64,000 bases of DNA from Desmodus rotundus (lineage: Eukaryota > Chordata > Mammalia > Chiroptera > Phyllostomidae). How positions within the stretch are numbered: position 1 is the stretch's first letter; the number at the start of each line of letters is the position of its first letter. The DNA lies in assembly GCF_022682495.2 (NCBI RefSeq), contig NC_071391.1, forward strand, positions 14,607,680-14,671,679, read 5' to 3'. Shown piece by piece: positions 24,901 to 37,100 of this stretch. Position numbers and translations under genes: made by a program. A model generated the notes under the pieces. That model had not been told where the DNA came from. It did not search any database and worked only from the letters and a program-made list of their open reading frames with translations.

Positions 24901-27900
24901 GTTGTCTCAACATCACTATTTTGCGTGACCTTGAGCAGGTCTCTGAACCTTTTAGAATCTCTGTTTTCTGAGATTGGAAATGACGCCTGCCCTGCCTGCC
25001 TCCCAGGTTCTGCTAAGTATAAGATTCAACACCAGATAGAAAGGTGATAGGAAAACGGATGGATCATCTACTGTCCACTAACTTTTAACCACGAGGACCC
25101 CTGATGGTGGAGAGGGTGGGTCTTGAATGGTTCTCAGTATTTCACAAAACCTAGCAAAACTAATCCATGTGACAAGGCTGCCCAAGAGACCAATTCATAT
25201 ATGCTAACGATCAAACCCCTTAAAAATAGGGGGTCTGCTGGGGACAGAAGAAAAAGGCAAGGGAAAGTTGACAACTGCTGGTTAATCTAAGTTATTTTAA
25301 GATAAGGAAACTGAGGCTCAGAGAGGCTAAGTGACGTGCCTACGGCTACACAGCTAGAAAAATGGAGACGGGGCTGTGAGGTCAAGACTTTTCCCACGAG
25401 AACTCATGGCTCCTATGTGGGCACCTCAAGCACCCTCTCTGCAATGCCCAGATAACCTTTAAAGTTCTGTCAAACCCTCATAATCTGTGGCCCTCACCCC
25501 TTCTCCCTGAAATGACAGTCCTCGCAGTCCACCTGCCACCTCACTCACCTCCAAAAGGGGAGATGGCACCACACCTGCAGAGGGGCGGAGGTGTACAGAT
25601 TAAAAGGGCCAGAGGGTATCATTTGGAGTTCTAGGGTTCTGGGCTACACCAGCATCTAGGAAATTTGTAGTCAAAACTAAACTTTTTCTCCTCATGCTAT
25701 GATGATTAGTCTCAAAAGCCAGGGAAGAAACCAAAGTCTGTCCAACCGGCAAGGTCCAAAGAATTATATTTGGAGCAGTTGGGAGACAATAATTCACATA
25801 AAACATCCAAATGGATAATGAACACACGAGAAGTATTCGGCATCAGTGATAAGAAGTGCAAAGCAGCACGTTATCTCATTGGCACAGATTTTTTTAAGTG
25901 ATAGTGTCTGTATCGGCTGAGAGTGAGGGAGAGTCTCTGCACTGATGGTGTGGATAAACCGGCCCCGCCCTGCGGGCACCAGCTGGCCATAGGGACTCAG
26001 AGAAGTATGTGTCCCTCCGTGATCACAGAGGCAGTATTCACAACAGTCAACAGGTGGAAGCAACCTCAGTGTCTTCCAATGGGTGAATTCAACAAAATGT
26101 GGTAGAGACGCAATGAACATTCTTCAGGAAGGAAATTCTGACATGTGCTACATGGGGGAAGCTCAGTGGCCCCTGCTGAGTAAAATGAGCCAGTCACCAA
26201 ACGACAAACACTGTATGTTCCCATTCACATGAGACACTTGTCTGAGGAGTCGAAGTCACAGAGGCAGGGGAATGGTGGTTGCCAGGGGCCAGGGAGCAGG
26301 GTTGGGGGAGTAGTAACGGGGGCTTCATGTTTAATGGGTAAGAGGTTTCAGGTGGGGAAGGTGGAACAGCTCTGGAGAAGGATGGTGGTGCGACAGTGGG
26401 GATGCGATTAATGCCAGAGACCTGTACGCTTAAAATGGTTAACATGGTAAATTTGATGTTATGTGTATTTTGCCACAACTCTGGAAATTTTCTAAGAAAG
26501 AACAATAACATGCAGGCCAAATATGCAAACTCTGCCTACCGCTAACTGCCTAAATATCATCTATGACAGTGCAAAAGCAAACACATCTGAATGTCTAATA
26601 CCAGGGAAATAATTTAACAACCCATGGTGTGTTCATAGAATGGAACGTCACTCATCTAGAGAAAGTATGTTCAAAGGATCCTTCATGGCATGGAAACATG
26701 GTCCTGATGTAAGGCAGAGGGAACAATAGGTCTGAAAGCTATTTATTCTACGGTCGCATCGTGCTTTAAAAATAAGCCTCAGTAAACTCCCTGAAGGAAA
26801 TACAGAGTTTTAACAGTGATTATGCATTACAGGTAGATCCACTTCTTTATGAGTTTCTGTACTTTCCAGTTTTCCGTAGTAAGCAATTGTTAATGTTACT
26901 CCCACTCCCCCCAAAAGAAACAAAGTGCACGGATGCCGATTCCAGTGTGGGCTGGCAGTGGTGGCCTTCACAGCGGCCAGCAGCATTGCCATCACATTCC
27001 CGGTGCCCCAGGCACAGTCCCCTGCGAGTCTGCCCTGCCCTTTCCCATCTGGACAGTCCCCTGTGCACTCTGCTCCGCTCAGCCTCGCAGGACGCCGTGA
27101 CGAGGGCAACCACTCGAGCCCAGGGACCAATCCACTGTGGCAACCGGATGTAGCACAGACCTCAGGAGGACAGGGAAGAGAACACCGGCTTTGGCTGTTT
27201 TACCCATTTGAGAGAAGCCAGTCAGGAGCTGCACCAGGAGGGGGCGGGGCGCGCAACATTCACGGTGCTTGGACCCCTCGATCTTGCTTTTGTCCAGGAC
27301 CTTAGCCTTAACACATCTGTATTCTCATCAACATCTGACAGGAGCGTGGGTCCCCCTGAACTGTGCAGACAATACTGTGACCTCTGGGACCCCCAGTTAT
27401 GTTGTTATTAACAAAGAATTCAGGGAAAAGAAAAGGGGACCACTGGCCCAGAGAACTCTTTCCAGGTTAATACTTCTCAATCTCAGCTCTCCAGTTGCAG
27501 GAGTCTGCCTTTTTTCCATATCTGAGATGTCTTCTGAGTGTGCAAAATATTTTCTTGTCCCCAATTTAACATGAGTCTTGCATCTGACACCCAAAATTAA
27601 TCAGCCTTGCAGTTAGCATAGAACAGAACTGAGGCAGATCCAAATTTCCTTACTCCCAGGTACAGAAGGCAAACCACCCATTCATCTTTTTCTTCACAGG
27701 AATCACTTGCAAGAATACAGTCTTCTTTTTTTTTCTTTCCAGTTTCTAAATAGCCATCAAGCTCTAAAGACTGGAATTATTCTTCCCTGGCACTCAACTT
27801 TCAGAGAAAAAGAGATAAAGAACATGTAACCACCAGAGATTTATTCTAAAGAGTGACTTCTAAAGTCAGAACATTCGAGTCAATTTCCCTTGCCACCTCC

Positions 27901-30900
27901 GGGTGTTTTCCTACCCAACGAGAATCAATATTTAGGAAGAGAACCCCAAATCTTTGTATCGATCACAAAGTAGCTTCAAAGATCAGAATTTGTTCCGCAC
28001 CTGGTCATCTTTGGTTGTTCTGAAACTTGGCATTTGAAATACGATGTACATGACAACTCTTAGTGAATCATAAGCACCCAGCGCCTGAGAAGGTGATTAT
28101 GCTGCATGATATCTGACGTGGAGCCAGCTACATCTCAACATCAATTACATACCTCAGTCAGGTCTCCCCCTTTTAGGTATTTCACGGTATCACCCAATGG
28201 CTGATCCACTCCCAGAACCCTTCCGTTCCCACACAAAATCCCTCTATGAAGACCCATGCCTGTGCCCTCCCATGGCCACAGGTGAGCAAGAGCCCTCCCT
28301 GGAAGAGGTCACTCCCTTGTTAGAGAGAAGGCACAGAGTCTGCCGGGAGTGGAAAATGCCCAACACAGGCTGCTCTGCCAATGTCAGTGCTCATTCGATA
28401 GCATTTCAAATCAAAGCCCCAGAGTCGGGGACTTCAGAAGCTATCGAGGGGGTGGGTGGTAGTGGGGGGCACACGTTCTGGACTGAACCTGTCAGGATGA
28501 GAATGAACTGTTTTTATTCCACCCTCCTTGTGGACTCTGGGTATAGGACAGGCCCCTAAGACCACACTTCCCAGACTTCACCCACTATGTCTTACCAAGT
28601 GCACCCTATTTTCTAGCTGGGTCAGGAAATGACTACCAGTTCTAACTTAAGAGAGAAAATAAGACACGGGGTATCCATTGTGTTGGAAGGGACAGGCTCA
28701 GTCACTCAGTGGCTATGTCTCCAATGGCAAGGAAGCTACACTGGTTGTGGAAGCAGAAATGGGAAAAGACTGACCAAGGAGAGGGTAGATTCTGTGGTCC
28801 CACATGCACTCCCGTCTCTGGACTGGGAGGGTCTTTGGATCATGCATCCACCCACCAGACGGTCACTCGGCCTCCGACAAAGAATCACTCAGCCGGCCTC
28901 TGGCAGAACTGGAAGCCTCGGTCTCTTAGAAGGGCCTTTCCTATCTCAAGCTGAAATTGGCTACCCATTCATTTGCATCCACTGGCCCCATTTCACCTTC
29001 CTGTTTTGACATGCTAGCCCCACAATCTCCACTGAAGCCAAGAAAAACAAACTGAAATCTTTTCCATCCAAAGGTGACGGTCTTTTCATCTCTCTGTCCC
29101 CTTTGCTTCCAACTTGCCCCCTTCCCTCCTCAGGACCAGAGGGACAGGCCAGTTGGTCACTGCTTAGCACCTTGACCTTGGTGGGAAAGCCCCCAGGCCT
29201 GGTTTCACATCATCTTTGCATCTCCTGAAAACTGTATTATCTTGATTTCATGGCCATGCTTCTTGGCCAAGAACAGCAAAGGATGACCTAGATTCCAATG
29301 GAAAGTTCCAGAAAGGGGATATATCATTGGTTAGGACCTGGGAATTTCCAGCTGGGGAGAATCTCCCCGTGTCACTGGCACTAAGCCAAGGCAATGAACC
29401 TGTCAGGAGGCCCCCTCTCTGCTGAGGAGACCCCCCATAGAGGAGCCAGAGGACGCCATTTCAGCTCCTTTGAGAAGCCTCAGATCTAGGTGGGCAGGGC
29501 CTTGCCTGTGATAGACAGATACCTGGATCAGTGGGGAGGTAGCCCAAAAAAGCTCAGGCCTCAGGGTGATGTCTGAGGTATATGGCAAACGGGCAGCACC
29601 TGACCCTTCTGGTTGGTCTCCTACCAGAAATGGTGGCTTTTTTTCCAGGACTGCTAACTTACTTTTGGGGAACAAACAATACAGTTCATTTGGCAACATC
29701 TCACTTTTGATGTGGATTAAATACAGCTGAATGGTTTCCTAGGTGGATGCTTTGTCTCCTCCAGCCCTTCAGCTCCCTTCCTTTCCTCCAAAGGCCTTGC
29801 ACGGTTGTGAATACAGGGCATCTGAGAGCAATGGGATCCAGGACACGCCAGGGGCACTTGCTCCTGGCTCGCCAGCACGCTTTCCCTTGGTCATCTAACC
29901 CCTGCTTTGGGGGCCTCGAGTTTTTCACAGGAAGCCAAGAAAGAGAATACACACCAAAGAAAGATCCTGGAGACTGGGTGTGTTCCAAGTGTGAGATCAA
30001 TTTCTTTTTATTGCCATCTTAACAAAAATACTCGGGAAGGCAATCTTTGATTCCAGCATCGGAGGGCAGGGCAATGCCAGGCAATAATGAAGCCATTGGG
30101 CTGTTGGACAGGGGAGTGTTCAGTCTGGGGGAGCAGGAACCCCCAAAGAACCACAGAAGAGGGAGATGGAGCCAAGGCCATGGGGACAATGCAGTTGCCC
30201 TCCATTGTCCCTACAAAGGACAAAGCTTGGTCTGGGTTTAGAAGCAGCGCTCCAGGACTGGCCGGGCAGGCATTGGGTACAGCAGTCCTCCCAGCCCACT
30301 AGGGCTCTAGGGGGCGGGCATGAGAAGGTGAAGGGCTGGGGTGTGAGAGTTTCTGCCAGGGTCAGTCTGAGGCCAGGGAGCAAAGAGGACACAGAGCTGA
30401 GCTGCACCCATGTCAGAGCTAAGCTTGCATCTGCCACCCGTCACATCCCTCCGTAACTCTAAGAACCCGGCTCTCTCCCCACGCTCCAAAAGGAAACGTG
30501 AAGCTACAGATATGTGTAGCTAATGCGTATGCAGCCCAAGCAAGCAGAGGCGAGGCATGCTGGAACCTGGAATGAACTGGAGCTCTTCTGGGCTTTGGGC
30601 TTCGGGCTTCGGGTTCTTTTAAAAGCCAGAAGAGGGGTTTCCTTCTGGATCCCAAGACTTGGGCCCAGCCTCCCCAGAGCCACTGGCCTTCTTGCCAGGG
30701 TAGGGTGGGTGGGCTCATCTCCTAAATGCTGCTGCTGCCTCCCACTCACACCCAGGATTGCTGAGGCAGGGCAGGCAAGGAGCAACACCCCTCCCAACTC
30801 CAAATCTGGCCTCCAACAGAGGAGCTGGAAAAACCCACAGACCTGGCCTCTAGTCCTGGCCCTACTGCCAACTGCTGTTATGCATCTATGAAATGCAGAT

Positions 30901-31087
30901 GATGATGATGATGGCACTCATGGGGATACTCATACCCAACCTGGCTGCCTCTCAGGGGTCCTGAAAACCCAATGAGATCGCACACCTGCAAGTGCGGGGA
31001 AGCGCCTGGTGCTCTCTAAGAACGCCAGGCAGTCTCCTCCTTCCTCCACCGCCATCCCCTCTCCACAAAAGGCAAGCACGGCAGCTG

Positions 31088-31123
<36 letters not shown>

Positions 31124-34100
31124 AGAGCAAGCAGAAGGCCAAGGCAGGGGCGCCACCTGCTGGGGTCAGAGCCCTGGGGGAGGTGAGGACAGACTCGTCC
31201 TGGAGGGGCTGGGCTCCACCTGCCCATCTGCAGGGCTCTCCCCCTTGGAAAGCAGCAGAATCAGGACCTGGGACACTGACACAACAGCCCTGGGGACAGA
31301 AAGCAGGGTTCCATTCGGGTGCTCCCCATGCCTGCTCCCTCCTTCCCTGCAAGGCCTGCTGCCATGAGGTGCAGACCAACAGGAGGCTACCCTCCAGGCC
31401 AAGGAAGCATCAAGCAGGGAGCTATTCCTGCATCTTGAGCATCTGCCAAAGATGAGACAGTAGAGCCGAATACATGCTCTGTTATGGCACAGGACAGCCA
31501 AACTGCACTCGGTGCGGAGATGACGGTCCCCCCCAAATTCTACAAGGGTCATCAGACCTGGGTATGAGACTGGCCCCTGTCTCAAGGCCAGACAGCCCTC
31601 CTCCATTTCTCTTCCTCTTAGTGCAGACTGGCCAGGTTAGAAGTTGTGCTTTCTCTTCCGAGACCTGGTAGTCCGTGCAGGGGCTGGTGCTGGGGGCTCC
31701 GGCGGGGGAGCCTCAGCCTGGCGTGTAGAGCCTGTGGGGGCTGCCCCATCTGGCCCCCGCTGAGATTCCTGAACCCCATCCCGGATCTCTGTCAGCGTCT
31801 GGCACATCTGACCGATGCGGCTGGTCAGCTCAGCCATGGCCTGGCTGATGGCGTGCATGCTGTTGGCCATGTCCCTGTGCACTGTCACCAGGTGCTGGCA
31901 GAACTGCTGGAACATCTCAGTCTGCTGGGCATGAGCATGGAGGAGCTGCCAGTCAAGGCCTGCGCTGGGCGGGCCCAGGTGCGGCCGGGGTGTCCTGCAG
32001 GAGGCCTGGGCCTGGGGCGAGGGGCGGGGCAGGGTCTCTGGCTTAGGGCCCACTGTCTCAGATTGGTCTGAGGAAGAGGAGGAGCGGAGCAGGGTGGGCC
32101 TGGCCAGGCAGGCTTCTTCTTCCAGTGTCCGCGGCAGGGACACCCGCATCGCCTGTCTTGAGGGCCCGGGTGCCTCATCATCTTCATCATCTTGGGGATA
32201 GAAACAAAGAAGGGCAACTGATTACAACAGGGAGAAAGGAGGCAGCCCTGGGCTTGGATCCACCCCCCACATTACGCTGCCATTCCCCTCCCCTGTCACC
32301 ACTCAGCCTAGCTTGGCACACACCCACTGCCTGCCCACCCATGGAGAAACGCCTGCTCCCCACATCCCTGAGGGGTGTGGGCCAGACATCCCTGGGAAGA
32401 GGCATGAGTATGATCAGTGCCCAGGTCTCCTTCCTTTCAGCGACAGTCTAGTGTAAGAGAGCCCAGGTCAGGGGACTGGGAGACGCCAGTGTTAGCGACT
32501 GCATGTCAGCCCGATCGCTCCCTTCCTCTCTCTGTGACTCCGTTTCTCAAAGCAAAGATAACCCCTCCTTGGCTGACCTCCCGAACCACTGGTCCACCTA
32601 GCAGGGCTGTTAAGGAGACCGCACACAGAGCAGATGCAAAGGCGACAGAGGGATGCTTGCCGAAGGTACTGCGATGCCGCTCTGAGCTCCAGCCTCCACG
32701 AGGCCCTTTCTGAGTTGCTTGGGGCCACCTTGTGGCCTTGCTGGAATCTGCAATTTTAAGTCACTGGGGGAAGCAGGGTGTGGGATATGGACAAGCTGGA
32801 GAAGGGGGACAAAGGATGGCCCCAGAACAGATAAGCCCAGAGGGTGCTGGCTCCTTGAGGCAGGTTACCAGAAAGATACATCACTCCTACCCAGGAGAGT
32901 AAGATGACACACAGGGGCCATCACAGAGATGGCCAGTCGAGTGGAGAGGCCCCGCCCCTGCACACGCAGGCCTCAGCTCTCTTGTGATCAGGTTATAAGC
33001 GGATTCCCATGGCAGGAATGAGACATGTACGAGCTGACCCTACGGACAGGCACACCTGTCCTGAGGGGTGAATTCACAACGACTCCAGGGGAGGTGATGG
33101 GAGGACAGACAGATTCATCTTGCCCCCCGCTGAATGCCTCCCAGGGGCCCTGGGGTCTCACTTGGGCCAGCACAGGAGGAGCCTGGTGCCTCTCCATCTC
33201 TCTGGGTGGGACAGCAGCCATCCCCCTGGAGTCAGGGCTGGCGTGGCAGGGTTGGAAGGAACGGGAAGGGCTGAGGTGATGCTGCTCCCTCCCTTCCAGG
33301 GCCTCATTCCACCGGGGCCCTGGCCAAGTGCTGTAACAGCTGGTCAACCAGCAGGGAAGGAGAGGGAGGGCTGGCCCAGCCTGCTGCGGAGGGGTCCCGG
33401 GCCCCCTGCCCAGCCCAGGTCACATTTGGTAACCTCATTACCTCTGCTCTGGCATGCAGGGTGAATGGGGCAAGATTTAGGGAACAGACTTTACTGGGTG
33501 CTGGGTCCCCTTCTTTTTCTCATAATTGGGTGGAATTACCCTGAAACTTAGCAAAACAGTGATACACAGGGAGTGAGCAGAGCTGGGCTTGAGTCCTGGT
33601 TCTGGGGACATCTTTGTTTCTGGAGCTTAGATGCCTCCTCATCTGGGTACCGGGTAGTTAGACTAGATAGTCTCCACGTTCCTTCCCAGTCCTAAAAATC
33701 TGAGTCTCAGCGGCCACCTGTCAAGGGCCCCAGCCAAGCAGGAAATTAGCAGATCCCAATAGCAAGGGGCCTGGGAAGGGACGGCTGGGTCTTTGTGAAC
33801 CGCTTTCCTGTGAGCTGGCCAGAGGCCGGCTTCTCTGGAGCCCTCCTGCCCTGCTCTGTCTCTCAGAAGCCAGATGGCCTCCAGTTGGGACTGTGGGTTG
33901 AGGCTGGAGGTGGGGGTGTGCAGCAGCAGCACTGAAGTGGGTGCAGTTCCAGCACCGAAGGGCCTTGACTGCTCCCTCTTTTGGTGAGCCCCAGCTAGAA
34001 ATGCATTGGGCTGGGCCAAGAGATCTGGCACCCCAGCCCCTGGTGGCACCCCAGCCCCTGGAGTCAAAGTCTGTCCTGAGACACAGGAAGCAGAGGGGAG

Positions 34101-37100
34101 AGAGGGAAACAAGTGCTGGGGGAGAAGAGGGCAAAGTGAGGGTGGTACGCACAGGGAGGGGACCTAGTGAGAACAGAGGGAACCTCAGGTGGGCAGCAAG
34201 AGACAGAGCACAGAGAGAAGTGGGAGAAGGCAGCATGGCACAGAAAGCAGAAAATAGCACAGAAATAAAGATGTTAGGAGTAGACAGAGGGAGGGAGAAC
34301 TGATCTTTCCATGGCCTGGGCCCTGAAGACTTGGCTGGCTTCCTCCTGCGCCCCCTCCCCCTCGCCTGCTCCATTGGGCTTCCCTGGCTCCTTTCTGTTC
34401 CTGAAACGTGCCAAGCGCCTTCCTGATGCGGGGCCTTGTACATGCTGTTCTCTGCCTGTGAGGAGCTCCTCTCGCCTCCCCTCCTCTGCACCCCACGCAG
34501 TCACCGGCCTGGTTAACTCTTACTCACCCTGTGCATCTCGACTCAGCTGTCTCTCCAGGGAGCCTTCCCCAGCCCCTGGTGGAGAGCCTATTTGCTCTCA
34601 GACAGGCCGCTACATCATCTGCAGGGCCAAATGCAACAGGAACATGCAGGGTGCCTTGTTCAAAAACTAATCCTGAGTTCCGGGCAGGGACTAGCAGAGC
34701 ATTTAGCCCATCGCGGAGCCCAGGGCCCAAGTGATGGCACAGGTCGCACCCCTATGAACTCAGCTCTCGGGACTTCCTGTGCTGGTCCCTCAGTCCTTCA
34801 TTACAAATTTCCTTGTGCAATTATTTACTTAAAGTTCGTCTATTCCCACGAGTCTCGGAACTCCCCAAGAGCAAGGCCGGTGTAGAATTTATACACAACT
34901 CCTGGCGCAGCGTTCAGGAAACACTCTAGAATGAATGAACGGAAAGGGGTGGAGGAGACAGGGGGACAAGGAGGGAAGAATGGGAAGATGGGCGACACAG
35001 AGAGGGAGAGGAGAAGGAAAATGAATGGGAACCTGCCAGGGAGGAGGCGAGGGCGCAGTCAGGAGGGGCCAGGGGAGGGGTGGCGGTGGTACTCACAGCT
35101 GGTGGAAGGGCTGTCGGTGCCATCCAGTTCTGCCCTGGGGAAGTGGTGCCCGGATCGGGCCGAGAGCAGTGCTGACTCGATGGCCCGCTCGTGGGCAGTG
35201 AGAGTGATGGGAGGGGCCCGGCCCCTGGCCCCAGGGCCCGACAGGGACTTCTGCATGAAGGCCAGCTTGTCCTTGGTCCTCCGTTTCATATCATCCCATC
35301 TGTGCTTAATGTCCTTGACGGAGCGGGGCACCTGGCTCACGGAGGTGATTTTCCGAGCTATGCCTTCCCAAATCTTGTCCCTGTCAGCATGGGACAGCCG
35401 CATGGTCTCCCTCCCAAAGAGAACAGCTTCATGGTGGGTCACCTCGGTGACCAGAATGTCCAGCTCCTCCTTGGAGAACTTGGGCTTCCGCTTACGCTCG
35501 GCCAGGGGTGCCACATTCCTTGGGTTGAATATCCCACAAAGCACAATTGGGTAAATGACCGGCAATGTGGGTGGTCCTCCTCCTTCCTAATGCCGGCCCC
35601 CAGCTGGGGAGCCAGGAGGCACCTGGGCGCCCTCAGCAGCTCACCACCACCACACCCTCCTCCTGCTGAGAGGTCCTTCCACTACTGCTGAGAAGGCGGG
35701 AGGCCACACGGCGCACGCACGTGGTGGGAGCGCTGGAATGAGCCCCCCACCTCTGGCTCCAGGCCCTCTGACTGGCTGTGTTGGCCTGGACAGTTCACTC
35801 AGCCTCTCCCAGCTCACTCTCTCCATCCAGAAAGGGAATAACAACCACACCAACCTAGGGAATTCTTACTAAGGAGGGGCTGGGGGAGCGCAGGGATGTA
35901 AAAGAGCTTTAAAGCCCAGAACAGAAACAAAGGATGACTATTGGGGTGAGGATTAGGCCACTGCCTCTACAAATGGCCTGGAGGAAGAATAATTAAACAG
36001 GGAGACTATTCACATGGGCCTTCCATGGTGTGTGGCCTTGCTGGTGACGCCCAGGCTTAGGGTATGGTCACAGAGAGCTTATTCTGTCCAGTGGCTCTCT
36101 TCTCCATCCCCTGCCCACAAGTCCCCACCAAGTCCCCACCTCTGGGTGTGTGAAGGCTCCCCTCCAACTGGAGCGCTGGCCGGCAGCTGCTCCTTTTGGG
36201 AGTCAGCTACTGTGGCTTTTTGGCAGCTCATGGGTAGAATGTGAGGAGCCCATGAGCACCCACCAGAAGGCAAGTTCCACTTCAACAAAGACCAGAAGCG
36301 ACCTCAGCTTCCATGTGCATGGAGCAGCCAGGGGCCTTGGCCAAGTGGGCAGCGTGGCCCTTCCCCGCTTCTGACCCAGCACCTGCTCTGGCTCTGGAAC
36401 TCAGCCTCTGCGGTGTGGTTCTTTCTACCCTTCAACTAGTGCCCAAAGGTCCACCCAAGTCAGGGACCCAGGGTATGGAGGGAAAGCTGGGACCTGATTC
36501 ACATCTCTGACTGCTGCAGAAACTTCAGTGAGTAGCCAGGAGCACAGAGACCCTTCACCTCTCCCCTCCTCCCCACATCCCTCCGGAACACCACTGCCCT
36601 AGAGGTGAGGCAGAGGCGGGAGAGGAAGACAGAGCCTGGGCCTGGTACTCGGACAGACCTGGTGCTAGAGGCCGAGTCTCCTCTGCAAACCCGTTTATGT
36701 AAAGCAAGGGCGGTGATTCTAGCGTCGCCTCCCAGGGCCACCAGGAGGATTGATTGCGTGCAGTGGTGTCTCAATCTGGCTGCTGTTGGCATTTGGGGCT
36801 GAAAAATTCTTTGTTAGTGGGCAGGGGTGGGGTGGAGGGCGGGGCCCTGGCAGTATGTAGGAGGGTTATCAGCACCTTGGCATCTGCCCAAGAGAACCCA
36901 GTAGCATCCACCCATAGAGATGTGACAGCCCAACATGTCCCAAGAGACTGCCAGATGCCCCCAGGGGGCAAAAGAGCCCCGGGTAGTGGGTAACTGATTT
37001 CATGAAAGCACAACACCTAGCAGAGGGCTGCCATTGAGTCAACGCTCCTTACATGGGTGTCCATTCTTTTCCCGGCCCACTTATCATTTGAAAAAACTGA

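Noticed and set aside
33721..34491. 256-codon minus-strand frame
   Set aside because: Low-complexity composition, no recognisable domain, inside the intron of the nested gene with L2 and MIR remains nearby.
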